The position numbers and the translations under genes were made by a program. Of a stretch of DNA of 64,000 nt, positions 31,011 through 44,090 are shown one piece after another. This DNA is from Nomia melanderi (Eukaryota; Arthropoda; Insecta; Hymenoptera; Halictidae). The stretch lies in assembly GCF_051020985.1 (NCBI RefSeq), contig NC_135010.1, positions 308,001 through 372,000 of the forward strand, read 5' to 3'. Every line of letters starts with the position of its first letter. Positions within the stretch are counted from its first letter, which is position 1. The notes beneath the pieces were generated by a model. The model saw only the letters and a list, made by a program, of their open reading frames with translations, made no database searches and was not told the DNA's origin.

Positions 31011-31650
31011 CATTGCTTATTCATATATGTGAGAAATCGAGCAGATCCCACTAATAGGCCTGCGATAATTGGTATTACAGGGTCCGGGTGCTTTTTGGCA
31101 AAGCAATGCAGCCGGTCCAGATATTTGGTGTTGGCTTCGTAGTAGCAGTGGTTGTAAGGAGCAGAAAAGTTTTAAAGTATACGTTAAAAGTTAGAAAGTA
31201 AACGAGTTTTAAAGTATATCGTGTTTGGTCGTGTTTAATCCGAAAAATCTAACAAATGTGTTCGTAAAAGTTTAACTTAAAAAAGGACTGTATAAAGAAG
31301 CTCTATCATTGTATCAGTATTGTTTATCCAATATCTACCATTGCTGAACGGCATATCATATTACTACTACTCGATCGTCGAGTTTCGTGACTTACCGAAA
31401 GGACTCATCTCTCAGTGGTGGGGATATTTACCGAGCTCTAACGGCTGAGATTCATAGCGAACACTGATCGCAAGAACACTGTAGTGTAGTAACATTTACG
31501 TGGAGCACGCCTCCGGAGTTTGCTAATACCGCGCAGTTCTCCCCAGCAGTGCTTCGGTTACTGGACCAAGCCAAAATGAAGAGGACTTGGGAGGTTTCCT
31601 CTTTCACGGAGTGAGAAAGGAAACACGAAGGAAGCAACGGCAGACTAAGT
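31011..31650. other. Unclassified, moderately GC-rich DNA
   Basis: A 61-codon minus frame and nothing else. It may continue the repeat nest, as GGTGTTGGCTTCGTAGTAG near 31125 echoes repeat L (GGTATTGGCTTCGTAATGG in the 27-kb copy, reversed). Confidence 0.35.
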
Positions 31651-31980
31651 TGGATGGCATTGTTTTATCTATTTATTTACCCATTTTAATTATATACCTA
31701 TTTATTTTAACTACGCATTTATTTATTTTATCTCTGTTTTACTCTTTCTAACTATCTATTTAACTGTTGATCTATTTGTTTATTTTAACTATTTATCCAT
31801 TCTTGTTAATTTATATTGTTACTGATTTTTATTTATTTATCTATTAACTTGTTTTTATCTTTCTTACTCTCTATTTATTTACTTATTCTATCGTTATGTT
31901 TATTCGTTCTTTTTTATATCTATTTATTTATATGATTATTATTTTACGCATTATTATTTATTTATTTTTATTTTTATTGA
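31651..31980. repeat. T-rich low-complexity tract (degenerate TTTA/TCTA repeats)
   Basis: TTTATTTA, CTATTTA and related words recur throughout. It is a decayed simple repeat, not telomeric sequence. Confidence 0.8.
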
Positions 31981-33899
31981 CGAGGTCCTGGGTACTGAAA
32001 CTCTTGATGCCAACGCGTTATGGCTGGGATGGATGTCCCATTCATTTCATCAGTTGTACGCTATATTAGCTGAGAGTAAAATGGTATACTATTTTATTTC
32101 TAGTCTTTTAAATTGTTTTATTTTTCTACTGTTCGTTTACTTTGATTCACTTTATACTTTCACCTATTTTAATCTATACCTTTTTTGTTACAATCTCTTA
32201 TTATTAGTTTACTAGTTTTTAAGCTGTTGACTCTGATATATTTTATTTTATCTTATTTCATTTTTTTAACTGTTGCTCATGTTTCTCATTTCATCGTTAG
32301 CCACGATTAAATGTATATCGATTTATTCATTGCTGCATGTAATATATATATATTGTTGTGCTGGGCGGGTCCTGGGGTGCTCGCCCGCGACATGTTTATT
32401 TACAATGTTCTTATTTACAATAATATTTACAATTTCATACAAATATTACAGAATGTAGTCTATAGCTCAACACGTCGATTCTCGTCAACGTTCGCTCAAA
32501 GACTACTCGTTTGTCTTCGTTTACTCTGACCAACTCCTTAGCGACCAGTTTATTTCAACCCCCTTCAGATCCTAAGGGTTGGTTCAGCCGTGCGTGCTAG
32601 AGGGACGAGTTCGATACATCGCAACCTCGTTAATTCGATGTATCGCAACAATATATACATATTACACAGTAATTATATAAATTATATACGTGCAAAGGCG
32701 TCTTATTGCATCAACCCCCGATCGAATATTGTAAGATTCGGGGAGCATGTCTTGAAATAACCACCTTTTATACATTTTCTTAGCTTTGACTCTTAGTTTT
32801 CATAGAAAGCCGCCATCAAACTGGAGGAATTTTCGAAAATTATAAAGTAAAAGTGTGGGTGGAAGAGGGAGCAAAGTCCGGTCCCCAGCACCCCCACCCC
32901 ATTGTCACCTAGCCCCATTCGTACCAACCTTTATTATGATGACGAGTGTGCGGCTATGATTGTATTCATCGCGGCTATGATTGACACAGAGCTCACAGGA
33001 ACTAGGAATTCGGAGGAAAACGTTATTTAAAATGTGCAATTCTTACAACATTTATGAATTCGTCCATTTACTGCAGTATTACCTGGATTTTATGTAACGT
33101 TTGTCAATTTTATGAAAATCGTAGAAACATGAGAATTGAATAGTACTGTTTTAACTTTGAGAAAACTAATTTTTATGTCCAGATACATTAAGATATACTT
33201 GTTTCAAATAAAATCTAATAAAATAAAATAGCGTATAATGTCATTCGAATTAGCATTCGTTAAATATATTCTGTAAATAATGTCTAAGACTAATTTAAAA
33301 AATCAGATCGTTGATAAACTTTAACAATCTATCTAAATCTATCACATCTTACGAATTTTTATACCAATGTTCAGTGTTATAAATAATTTTACCTCAAGTT
33401 TCTTTTACAAATATCCATTAATCAAAAGATGTTGTTTCAGCTTTGTAATTTCAAGGTTATTATAATTATAATGATAAGGATAAATTTCAAACATCTTCAT
33501 AACTGATAGAGTCCCTCAATGTATAAGTCACATAATCACCCTTTTTAGGAACAGAATCATTTAAGAATGAAATTTTTCTGTGTGAACAAGAAATCGGAAT
33601 ATGTAAAAAAAGTACACCGCTCAATAGGATTTTTGGTAGAAGTTTATTTATTTATTTAATCATAATTGTATTTGCAGATTTATTAATTACGTAATTCTGC
33701 AGCTTATTTTGAAGTTGGCGTATTTTCTATACATTTAATTGAACGTAGTACGACTTTCTATACCTTTCTTAATAAGTGTATCGTTAATTTCTTTCGTTTG
33801 CTGATCATGAAATAGGTAAAAATACGATTTATTGTATTTACCCAAGTGATTCCTTGAGATGTTGCTGTCAGTCGCTACTACGCCGCTGATTGCCCGCTG
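31981..33899. other. AT-rich DNA with a small GC-rich island at 32340-32640
   Basis: Near 32560-32650, TTCGATACATCGCAAC and TTCGATGTATCGCAACA form diverged neighbouring copies. GCTGGGCGGGTCCTGGGGTG near 32360 stands out in GC. I cannot assign an element or gene. Confidence 0.35.
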
Positions 33900-34077
33900 T
33901 CAACGTATGCAGCAGTAGGGTTGGTCCGTTGCTCCTCTGGTTCAGTAGTTGCGGTTCCAGATGACACATCGCCGTGTGTCAATGATTATCCGCAGTTCAA
34001 TCCGTGTATGGATAATTGTTCTCTGGACCACTGTTTCCAGCACCAAACGCGATTCCACGCAACTATAAAGGAAAGTA

Positions 34078-34984
34078 GGGTAATACGGACCGATCAGGTA
34101 AAACGGGACAGTAATGTTTTTCATAGATAAACGTCTCGTGTCGAGTTGATATCGCATAACATGGTTCTATTAAGTCCTCAATATAGTTTGAGATAGATTG
34201 CAGTGTAGTGCATTAATTATTTTTCGATTTTTCGAAGTATCGGAAAGATATTCAGTAAAAGAAGTTTTGATGTTACATAGATGTTCGAAGCATTTTTTCT
34301 ACTTTTCGATTAAAGAAATTGAGCAAGATAAGTACAGTACTGTGTTCTACGTTCCTTAAGCTCTACTTTTGACACTTTAATTATTTTTTATCCCATGTTA
34401 AATTGTAAGTTTCACATGCTTTTCTAAATTATTTTGCGCAGAGCAAAACGGAACACTTTAACACACGGACAAAAGAATTCCTTTGCTATGTGCTTCGTTT
34501 ATGATTTTAATTGATTTCGTATAATAGTATTGATGTATAGCAAATTAGAATCGAAGATGAGATCAAAACTGACCAAATAGAATGCACTAGCCCAGAAACA
34601 AAAGATAACACATTTATTGATCTTCATAAAACCATATATATTCATGGTTTTTATATCAGTTTTTATATTATTTATATCAGTGAACAATTAAATATATTCA
34701 GTCAAGAATTTTTATTTAGTAGAAATAAAGATTTTGTATTTTTATATGATTTTACACGTCTGTCCCGTTTTACTTTACCATTTTTGTGAAACGAGTATCC
34801 CAATACCTTTAGAAAATTGTATTTTCTTTCGTAACTATATGTAGTTATTAAAAAAATTCGTTATTTCCTTATAGACAAAGTTCTATTTAAGACTTTCAAG
34901 AAAGGCTTCATGCGTTTATATTGCTCCAGATACTTTGTTATTACGATTAAAAAAAAAGCATCCCATTTTACACTACTTACCCCT
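34078..34984. mobile_element. Possible inverted-repeat DNA element
   Basis: The left side starts AGGGTAATACGG and runs through GGTAAAACGGGACAG. The right side, reversed, starts AGGGGTAAGTAGTG and runs through TAAAATGGGATG. An internal inverse copy (GTCCCGTTTTACTTTACC, about 34763) suggests more than one boundary. No target duplication was established. The 62-codon frame at 34499-34687 has no domain. Confidence 0.4.
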
Positions 34985-36073
34985 AATTTTGTCAACAAGC
35001 TAGTTTCTCATTTGTTGTAGTTTTCCAATCAGTTTAATTAAAAACTTACCATATCCAATGTTCCGAGTTATGACAAAACAATAAGTTTAGAATTTCAAAT
35101 CTAAAGGTCGAAGAACTAATAAAGTGCATTGTACTATCTTTGACATGAATTCTTTAGTGTTCCATGACTTTAAAAGTTGAATTAATTTTGTGCAAATATT
35201 TGAGTTATAATTTCATTCTTAGGAATTGTATATGATTTATGTATTTTTGGATTTTCTAATTTGGTGGTCTGTTGCGACCTATTTTACACACAATTAACTT
35301 TTCGTAAAATCAATTACTCTGAAGTTTCATCTACTCTCATACAAATCTGTCACGATGCATCATTAGTAGGGGTTTAAATCGACTGGTTTTTATTATATTA
35401 TTTTGCATATACTTCTATTACATTATTCTTTTTTTCGTCTCGGATTCCATAGAAATAGCCGAGTTTTATTTCTTTAGTTTGATTTACATGCTATGAAATA
35501 TAGCGGTTAAAAATGGCTAAAAATATGTGGTAATTTTTAAATTCAGTAGAAAGCTTATTAATCTCATAAAATACAATTTCGAACAGAGGAGAAGAGAAGA
35601 TGTCTTAATACAAAGCTACAAACGAAGAGTTAATAAAGCGACATGTATCTATCTCACAGTTCACCGCATATCTACCACAGGTTTTTACACTGATTGGATC
35701 GTCCAATAATTAAAATTCTTCAAAGAACTCTCTTTTAGTGTACGCATATTATACGTGAATGTATTTCTTTTATCATCTGTACGATTAATTACAGTTGTTC
35801 AATTACAAATAGAATTTTAATTTTTTATTTAAAACTTATGAAGTATTAAAACTTAATGGACAATGCAATATTATGTGTTCATTACGTGTAAAACTTAGTT
35901 TATTCAAAAAGAGGTTTGTTTGAAATATGTTATGTACTATACAATACTTCTCTTGGAAAAGGGTTATGGCAACGATGGTAGAATCACTTTGAGTAGTAGT
36001 TTATTCTTGCATTTTACATATGCGTATTGAAGCTTTATTATTTACGATGCGTTGGTAATGTAAGTACGTAATT
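34985..36073. other. AT-rich intergenic DNA, nothing recognised
   Basis: No repeat shared with the window and no domain-bearing frame. Confidence 0.5.
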
Positions 36074-36932
36074 AGGGTAAACCAAGGCGAATCAGACCAG
36101 TTCAGATTTAACAGCGAAAAACTAATAGTTAAAGCTGAGAACGAATATTTTTTAAAAAGTTTTAAAAACTTAAAAATCTTCGTTTCATAAGGAAAAAACT
36201 GAAAAAGGAGAAATATCCGTTCGCCTGAAATTACGGGTATACCGAATATTTCGTATTTTTCGGGTGTTTGCTTATAAAACGAAATTTTTAAGTTTTTACA
36301 ACTTTTTTTACAGAGATTGAAGCTGAATGTGTATTAATAACGAATTTATACAAAAATTTCCAATATAAGTTTTAACTATTAGTTTTTCATAGATCATTCC
36401 GGGATCTAAAAAGAAATTCGATTTTTTTTAAGAATTTTTTGTTTGATTAAAGATTGTACAATTTAATGATACGAAAACTACCTTTTAACACTACATATAT
36501 TAGCACAGTTTTCGTAACATGACTCTTCCCAAAGATTGCATTGAACCCAGTCTTTTGAAGATGGAAGGATAAATTTTTCATTGTAATAGATGCAATATTA
36601 TTCTCTGGAAGATCCTATATTTTTGTTACTAATTCATCCGTCCTATTCGTCTTCATTCTTTTTTTAAAGTGTCCTTCGGCCTAGTCATCAACTTTTTTTG
36701 TTGTTTTTCAGAAAGTAACATTTTATTATCAAGCGATGTCAAATGTAAAATTGGTTTTTTTAATTATTCGACAAGTAAGTCTTCTTTATGGGGTTGTGCA
36801 AGATATACAATCAATTTCCAGAATTTAACGTGAGGTCAGTTCTTTGAAGTTAATTTTTATTATTGTGTCTTTTATTTTTCTGAGCTCTGTAATCTCCGAT
36901 TTGTCTCTTCTTGTATGTACGCACCATCTGTA

Positions 36933-38471
36933 TAGTGTCGTGGATAAAATTATGTGGTCATGAGATGATGCTATATGTGAATAAGTTTTAAACAAACTAC
37001 ATTATATTCGTCAATTTTATTTATTACATACTCTCATGATACACAAGTTACTTATTGAAAAATTTAAATTCATGTTTACATTTTTGTTTAAATAAAGAAT
37101 ATTAAGCATGAAATTTATTTATCTGCTGAGGGTAAAAAATAAGTGGACACTTGGTTGTGGTCTTATTGCGATGCAAAAAATGTGAACAAACGCAATGCAA
37201 GCCTAACACCTGCAAAATCTAATCTCACACAACATCCACCGTGTCGATTCTGGTTTTACAAAGTTAACATCGTTTGTTAAATAGTAGTATAATGTCGAAA
37301 ACTGGAGAAATTACAAATTAAATTCGCAGATTAGTTGTTTCGGATTATTGAAATAACATGGGCTATCGAACTGTTGCCTGAAAGTACCGTATATCTAAAA
37401 TCGCAGTAGAGAAGATTTCTAAAGAATATTTAATTCATATTGCTGAAAATTTAAAAGATCATGGACGAAAACGGTGTACTACTATTTTATAAGAAGATTA
37501 TCGTATTTTTCAAAAATATCGAGAAGATATAACAATTTGCGCCAGAAACATTGTAGAAACGTTAGAGTTAAATGTTTCTGCAAAAATAATTAAACGAAGA
37601 CTAAAGAAAGTCGGATCCAAGTGCCGTAAGGTTACTGTCGTTTTGGGAGAATATAATATGGAGCGATGTGGACAAATGTGAACAGCGATAGTTAAAAAAA
37701 AGCACTAAGTATAAAGAATACTAAATGAAACACACAAACAGTAGTTTATTACACCAACTGCGAAATTTTACGAAGGAGTATTGATGGTGTGGGGGTGTTT
37801 TTCAGAGTACGAGATTGAGACATCAGTCCAAATCAATGATATAATGAATGTAGACAAATATATTGATATATTTATTACAAATATAATGAAGATTTGGAGC
37901 AAACCATTTTAAAAATGGGGGTCGAGGAAAGATTATTATATCAACAGAATAACCATTTAAAACATACAACGAAAAAGATTAAGCAACTTTTGGAAGATCC
38001 TAATTTACTTCAATGATCAGTATACAGTCCCGACTTGAACCACATTGCGAATTTATGGGGTTTATTAGGTGCGAAAGTTTCATTAGATAAACGAAGTAAT
38101 GAACAGATTTTTTCAAATGCTTTTATGCAAAATTTGAAGACATTGGTAAAAAGTACATCGAAAGTTTAATAATTAAAAAAGGCGGCAATATAAAATATTA
38201 ATTTTATCACTTATTTAATTTATAACAAATTTTAGTATGTGTCCATGTATTTTTGTCCATCGACAAATAGTTAACTTTTCTGTTTAATATCGTTTACTTG
38301 TATAAAAATGTTAATATTGTTTTCAATTTTTCACTAAACAATCCATGTACTATGAGGATATATTATATATTATAATAAATGAGACTTAAAGATGTTCCAC
38401 TAACACGAATTTGTTTGAATTACATTAATACCTCTTACCATCGTTTGCCCACATAATTCTGCTCCCGACTG
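36933..38471 (+). mobile_element. Tc1-like transposon inserted in family B
   Basis: The termini are inverted. The left reads TAGTGTCGTGG...AATTATGTGGTCA and the right, reversed, reads CAGTCGGGAGCAGAATTATG then TGGGCA. Each is flanked by TA. Family B copy 4 (57.8 kb, reversed) shows the joined site CTCTATATAAATAA, confirming the boundaries. A second, inner inverted pair (AAAAATAAGTGGACAC at 37136 and its inverse near 38240) lies inside. Confidence 0.8.
37291..38170 (+). pseudogene. Tc1-family transposase, inactivated
   Basis: The reading starts MSKTGEIT at 37291 and shows the paired helix-turn-helix DNA-binding region (YRTVA-KYRISK; LELNVSAKIIKRRLKKVG) broken by in-frame stops. The catalytic domain follows with EGVLMVWGCFS (about 37770), QQNNHLKHTTKKIKQLL (about 37950), where the second catalytic Asp is replaced by Asn in the usual QQDN box, and SVYSPDLNHIANLWG (about 38020), where the terminal Glu of the DDE signature falls at HIA instead of PIE. 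Tc1 transposases cut at TA sites; this copy has lost two catalytic residues as well as its frame. Confidence 0.75.
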
Positions 38472-38927
38472 TATAAATAATCATGATATTTATGATCATA
38501 GACAGAAAAAAATGAGGAAAAACAGAAAACCGATTCATCCCGCACGATTTGATCCGATTAGCCCCGTTTTTAAGGATTTCAAAGTGAATACGAGAAACGA
38601 ACAAAATACAATATAATAATCTAAAGCACATTAAATACTGAATTTAGACACCTTAGGGACTAATGGTAATAAACATATTTGATTTTCCAAGCTTAACTTG
38701 CCATTTTAAATGCGAAATTCCTACTACGTACTTTAAAGTTACCACGAATTTGTTACGTTCGTGCTGGTGGCAAACAACCGTTTGAAACAATTGAAGATGT
38801 ATTAGATTATGTGTAAGGAACATGTATGAAATAATATGAGTAACGAACATGCTCATTTCTATAACAACGTAATAAATACGACTAATATTCATATTTTTAT
38901 CCGGTTCTACTTTACTCGGTCTACCCT

Positions 38928-39720
38928 ATTTTAACACTAGATTTACTAACATTTACTGTACAGTTTGTTCTATTGTTTTTAGAAAAATTGTTATCCGTTC
39001 ATTTAGATCTAAGAAATTAGAGGTTTAAGCGTAGACACTTAGGATACATATTTACATAACTGCGTTAATAAAAATCGACATTTACCAAATAATGCTTATA
39101 AAATTTAATATGAGTCAAATTAACTTGTTCCGTAAATATAGTATTAAGAGGTTTCTGAAAATCACGTTTAGAAGTAAATACTTTCTAAGTAAGTTCTATT
39201 CCAATTTTCGAACCAATATAACAGTATCAAATCAAGCATATTATAATTGCAATTTCTGATACGATGGTTCTTAACGATTTCTTACCCTTATTTCATAGAA
39301 AACGTGTAAATTTTCATTTATATAAACTTCCTGAATAGAAATGTACATATATATTCAAAAATATTTGATTATTTGTTAAATTAAATTAATACGTATACAG
39401 CGGTGCCCTTTAGTTCCTTTTCCTTTCTAATATTTGATTCGCGTAAATAATAAATTATATTTTGGAGTGACAGAATATTTAAGGTACAAAACTATTCATT
39501 ATATACTGGATTGTTAATAAAAATACTCGAATAAAGACAATTTATTCGTGCTGAAGTAAATCCATACAGACATTTCATTTTTGTATTGGTAAATACAACT
39601 GGATTGAACTGCTAACGTGGTTAATGATATCTTATTTGTGCTGGTACAACCAAAATCATTTGTGCCATGGATGTAAGCTTATGTGACGAACGTGTAGTAC
39701 AAGAACAAATTACAGTTGTA
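38928..39720. other. AT-rich intergenic DNA
   Basis: A TTAACACTAG just after family B (38932) resembles the TTAA-type ends seen at 12.9 and 55.7 kb, but I found no matching second end. Confidence 0.4.
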
Positions 39721-40441
39721 CAGTGAACGTTGAATAACTGCAACATCGGGGACCTCTTCATAATTGCAATATCGTTATCCCCACCATACGTTCAACAGGT
39801 TCTTTTTACTATATTATAGTATATATTATACTATATATTGAACTTGATAATTTCAGTGTCTCTTTCTTTTCTATTCGCAATCCTTTTTCATGTCTGAAAC
39901 TTCACTTGCTTATTATACAAGTAATTACCATTGTAAGTCTGTCGTGTTTGGTTTCATTTTAATCAGAAAAACATAAGAAACACGACGGTGAAAGTTTTAT
40001 TCGTCAAAAATCAAAAATAAAGAAATTTGATTTTTGAGTTAAACGTTTCAAGTTCGTCACCATATTTTAATGTTGCTAAACGTTAATATCTCACAAGGGA
40101 AAGGTATTAAAATAAATTTTATCAAAATTTTGAATTTGAATTTAGACGGGAAAAATTGTGAAGAATTCAAGACGTGAAAAAACAATGTGTTTCTTGCTAT
40201 TTCTTACCGTCTTCAAGACAATTTACGGGAAAGAAAAATTTATATTTTTTTTAGGATTTTTTTGAATTTCCAGGTTCGATATCTTTCCTTGTCATCAATC
40301 TTTCCTTTTGCTTCACTCGTGTTGTCCTTTTCTGTGTCCACCGTACTAATATCTTCGTTTTTCGGGGCGGATTCGATTATAGCTTTTCACAATTGCAATC
40401 TACCGGTCCCGTTGAGTGTTGCAATTATTCAATGTTTACTG
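39721..40441. mobile_element. Family D pogo/Tigger-like MITE, copy 2
   Basis: The left end reads CAGTGAACGTTGAATAACTG and the right end, reversed, CAGTAAACATTGAATAATTG. Both are flanked by TA (39719-39720, 40442-40443). Compared with copy 1 it has an additional ~200 bp (about 40085-40290) that is also found, diverged, near 54340-54600. Frames at 40187-40659 cross its boundary and are not called. Confidence 0.75.
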
Positions 40442-40443
40442 TA

Positions 40444-41229
40444 GAGGAAAGAGAAGACGAATTTGAGCTGGCGTCTAATTTGGGCCAGCAATCTACCTTG
40501 ATATCCATAAAAAAATTTTACTTTATTATGTGTATTTTTGAATGCGCAGACGTGAACTTCGCTGATGTAGAAATTTTTATGACAACACAGATCGTGATTG
40601 TAGTTTATTTATCAGTCGTTTGCATTACACTATTACTGATTAAAATTTCCAAAAACTGACGAAAAACTTTCGCGTTGTTACAGTATTAGTGGTAACGAAT
40701 ATTATTATATTGTTAGAAAGTAAATTTATATAACCCCAATTTACTGGAAAAGTTTCATCGATCAAAGTTAAAAGTACCGTTATAATTAATTTTTTGTAAA
40801 CATCTGTATAGTTACTTAATTTGTACCCTAGCCAGTTGCCTAATGTGGACCAGTATAGTTTAGCGGCGGCTTGATTTTGCGGTAATATTTTGATTAATAA
40901 TTTAATCATTATTTTAGGGTCGATACGACGAAGGAAAGTCCCTATGGACGTTGGTCCGAACATGATTTGCTGAAGGCTACTACTGTGTATAAAAATGGTG
41001 AGAGTGATTTAAACAAATGTAGTTTACTATATATACTAAAGCAACATTAAGAAACATGCTGATGGGAAAAATTCAGCTGTTAATAAAATTAAAACATTTG
41101 GTACAGTAGTCACATTTTTTGCAGAGATTAGACAATCTTAATTTTCCTTGTACTTAACCTAAGTTTTGAAAAAAATTAATTACATTATTTTGAAAAATTA
41201 AAAAGTATTATACTTGTAGTATCGCAGGT
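40444..41229. other. AT-rich intergenic DNA, nothing recognised
   Basis: The 107-codon minus frame at 40640-40963 has no domain I recognise and no homologue in the window. Confidence 0.4.
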
Positions 41230-41600
41230 TTAAGACAGTGGAACAGCGAGTGTTCTAAGGGTCATAAAAGAGAAAAGCACTCGTGGAGACCAGGCCCAAG
41301 GGTTGGTGGGTTTTTCCGACGGATGCGTAAGCGAGGATGATGAGTGCGTGGTGGTGAAAATGGGGTGCGTTTGAGAATTTGTTGGAAGTGTGAGTAAGAA
41401 GAATGCTTGTGGGGGAGAGAATGGTTGTTAAGTGTGCATGTTGAGAGATTTTGGGGAGAGTTGCGTTGACTAGAGAAGAGAAAAGACCTGTACGCTGCGA
41501 GCTATATCGTTTCCATTTATTTGTATTTTATTCACTTATCTACTCCTGTGTTTTTTTCAAAATAAAACATATTTAAAATACCATTAATACCACATACTTC
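41230..41600 (+). repeat. Dispersed repeat, possible LTR
   Basis: It is related in inverse orientation to 14214-14420. G-rich DNA gives way to an AT-rich tract with AATAAAA (about 41562), as at the 3' side of many LTRs. Clear TG/CA edges were not found. Confidence 0.35.
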
Positions 41601-42648
41601 TTCACTACTTGATTTTTTGTTAAGTAGACCTATAATCGTAAATATTCAATAGTGTTTTAGTGGTCAAACTTCGGCTACTCCCTCCTACCTATTCTTTTAC
41701 TCATTCACCTCGTCTTTTACTAAAATTGGATTTACATTTGTTTAAATGTAAATTTGTTTTCGCAAAAACTATTTCGCTATTTCCAGCGAGTAAGAACTAG
41801 CCTGCGATCTGTATATGGTTACATATTGTTATTTCAGGTATGTGTTGAATCTTACACTGCAATTACTATACACTGTACGCAGTTAACACGAACATTTTTA
41901 AAGGCGGAAAATACAGCTCCGTTCCGTAATTGTAAACCAATTAGAAGTTTCTTAGACAAGTTTAATAAATAAACTGATTGGAACGTATGGATCCAGATTT
42001 AACATACACACATGTTTTTAAAATTCTTTCTGATAAACATTACATTTTTAATTTACTTTTGGTTATGTACATGTTAAGTGGAATGAATTTTTGTTGTGTC
42101 TTGTCGGATTAAATCACTTTCTAAACGGATGATAATCCTTAATGTGCTGTAATATCGTGTCAGGCTTATGATGCAAATTTTAAACTGAATTCGAAATTCA
42201 GTAAGTCTAGTTTTTTCAGGGCAGGATTGCAGGTCCCCTCCCCAGAGAAACAAACCTCGCTAATAGCAATATCTATTATCTAAATGAAGTTTGAGTACAC
42301 ATATTATAAGGATCAATTTTAACAAATGAAAATAAAGACGAAAGTTTCTAGCGTAATGCGAAATGTTAATCCTTCATAACTTTTGAACCAATACTCACTG
42401 CTAAAAAGTTTAAAGTCCTGGCTGTTTAGAACGATAAGTTTAACAATATATATCAAGATCAAAGTCATACGAAGATTATTCTTTTTGTAAATAAGTACGA
42501 AAACTCCCCATTCTCGGACATATTCTTGCGAATATCTGTTAAAAATTACGTCTAAGCGGCAGTAACAGGTATAATAAACAGTTGTTCAAAATGATGACCT
42601 TGACAACGTATTTCAAGGTCAACCAAATTAGTGAGAAATCAGTATGGT
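41601..42648. other. AT-rich intergenic DNA, nothing recognised
   Basis: The 72-codon frame at 41754-41972 has no motif. Confidence 0.45.
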
Positions 42649-43220
42649 TGTTATGTTCGACTTACTCGTCTCGAATCATAAACTAATCGACAGCGAAGCG
42701 ATTTAGGATAATTCTGTAATTACAGATTAGGTGCGCGAGCACTTTGAAACCTTGCTAATTTTTATGATGGTCATCATAAAACATTTGGACACCACGTGTG
42801 ACGCTGAGACAAGCTGCAGCCGTAAAAACCTGTAACCGTAAAGATTAAACAAATAGTTATAAATCACGACGATGACGAAACGAATCTAGACTTTTGACAA
42901 TTTTACACTCTAAGACACAAAATAGATACACCCGCGACCAATGACAAAATGCAATTTTCCTCCATCCAAAAATGCAATTGATAGATCCTAAGGAATCCAA
43001 GTTAACATAAAATAACGAAACGTCGCAAAAAACAGAACTTCAAAACGCGCAACTTTCATAAACGTCGCGAAACCTAACTTTGTACGAAAGTCCTCAAGAA
43101 TCCGCGAAGTTACAATAAAGTGCCTTTTTTACACAGACATTTCGCTGTGTCATTCTACGATCGGGATAAGAATCCAACCATTTTCACGGAAATCCTTTCG
43201 TGTGTTACGACAACGTAACA
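42649..43220 (+). mobile_element. Family E solo-LTR-like repeat, copy 1
   Basis: It starts TGTTATGTTCGACTTACTCG and ends GTTACGACAACGTAACA, so the edges read TGTTA...TAACA, the short TG..CA inverted ends of LTRs. An AATAAA-type signal (CAATAAAGTGCC, about 43113) sits in the last fifth. The second copy at 51032-51615 lies in the opposite orientation with the same ends. No flanking direct repeat is convincing and no internal retroviral-type coding lies next to it. Confidence 0.6.
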
Positions 43221-43223
43221 GTT

Positions 43224-43345
43224 GTAAGAAGGCAGGTATGAACGTGGCGTAATGTCAAGAATGCAAGTGTAAATGTGGTGTGAAAATGGACAAGTATGAA
43301 GGTAGTGTGAACGTAATGAGAAGATGGCAAGTATAAATAGAGTAA
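43224..43345. repeat. Degenerate minisatellite-like tract
   Basis: Words such as GCAAGTGTAAATGTGGTGTGA, GACAAGTATGAAGGTAGTGTGA and GGCAAGTATAAAT recur at about 30-40 bp spacing. The overlapping minus frame at 43205-43516 is explained by this repeat. Confidence 0.55.
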
Positions 43346-44090
43346 AGATGACTGATGACCACGACGTGCAGCATTGACGCTCGAGAGCGGCAAGTTCGAA
43401 CAGGAAACTGTTAGAGAGGGAAATTGCGAGAAAGGTCTAGGATGTAGGAGAATGTTCAAGAAGGTTCGATTGAGATCAGCTTCCGGTTCGAAAGTGATAA
43501 AAGTTGCATCTGTCAATTATCAAATGCTGAATGCCGATGTAACTGCGTCCATTTGAAATTAAAAAAAATCCTTACACAATGGTAAATAATTCCTCAAAAT
43601 AAGTCACAGTGCAATGGTGTATATAATCCACAGGAAGGAGTTGTTCAGAATGAACTTTGGGCTTCTTTGAGAAGGCTTCTTTTTCAATTAATTCTTAATT
43701 TTAATAATAAAAATTTGTATTAGTGGGGGAGGATCGGTGGATTCAAATTGGAAAATTTTCTTAAGACGTATAAAGTAAAAGCGTGGGCCGTGTTGTTGAT
43801 TTTAGTCCGAGATTCCGACACTGCTTTCTATGATCATCGGATGATTGGCTTGCAGTGGAGTTTTGAGCGGAAATGTTATGGCTAAATCTATATTTAACCG
43901 ATGGCACGTCGACTCTTTCTCCACGTAAAAAAGGCAGTGTAGCAGTGCCATCCACTTCGGAAAAATCAGCCTCAGTAATACCAATCTCTGTTATCTGAAT
44001 GAAACTCATTTCTGTTTAAACGTATGAAATTATCGGGATTGACTGAAACTGTTGGAACTTTTCTAGAAGAGAGTATCTATGTGGAATATA
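43346..44090. other. Intergenic DNA, nothing recognised
   Basis: Short frames at 43374-43556 and 43761-44009 overlap on opposite strands and have no domain. Confidence 0.45.

Larger units (their letters stand above)
36074..38927 (-). mobile_element. Family B transposon relic, copy 3, split by a Tc1-like element
   Basis: It opens AGGGTAAACCAAGGCGAAT and closes CTCGGTCTACCCT, the family ends. Left of the insertion, the minus strand near 36500-36610 encodes the zinc-finger remnant SKDWVQCNLWEESCYENC. Right of it, TAAATAATCATGATATTTATGATCATAG continues family B sequence. Without the inserted 1539 bp the copy would be about 1.3 kb, in line with the other copies. Confidence 0.7.

Noticed and set aside
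31651..31980. Telomeric or subtelomeric repeat
   Set aside because: The T-rich words are irregular TTTA/CTAT, not TTAGG or a related telomere unit.
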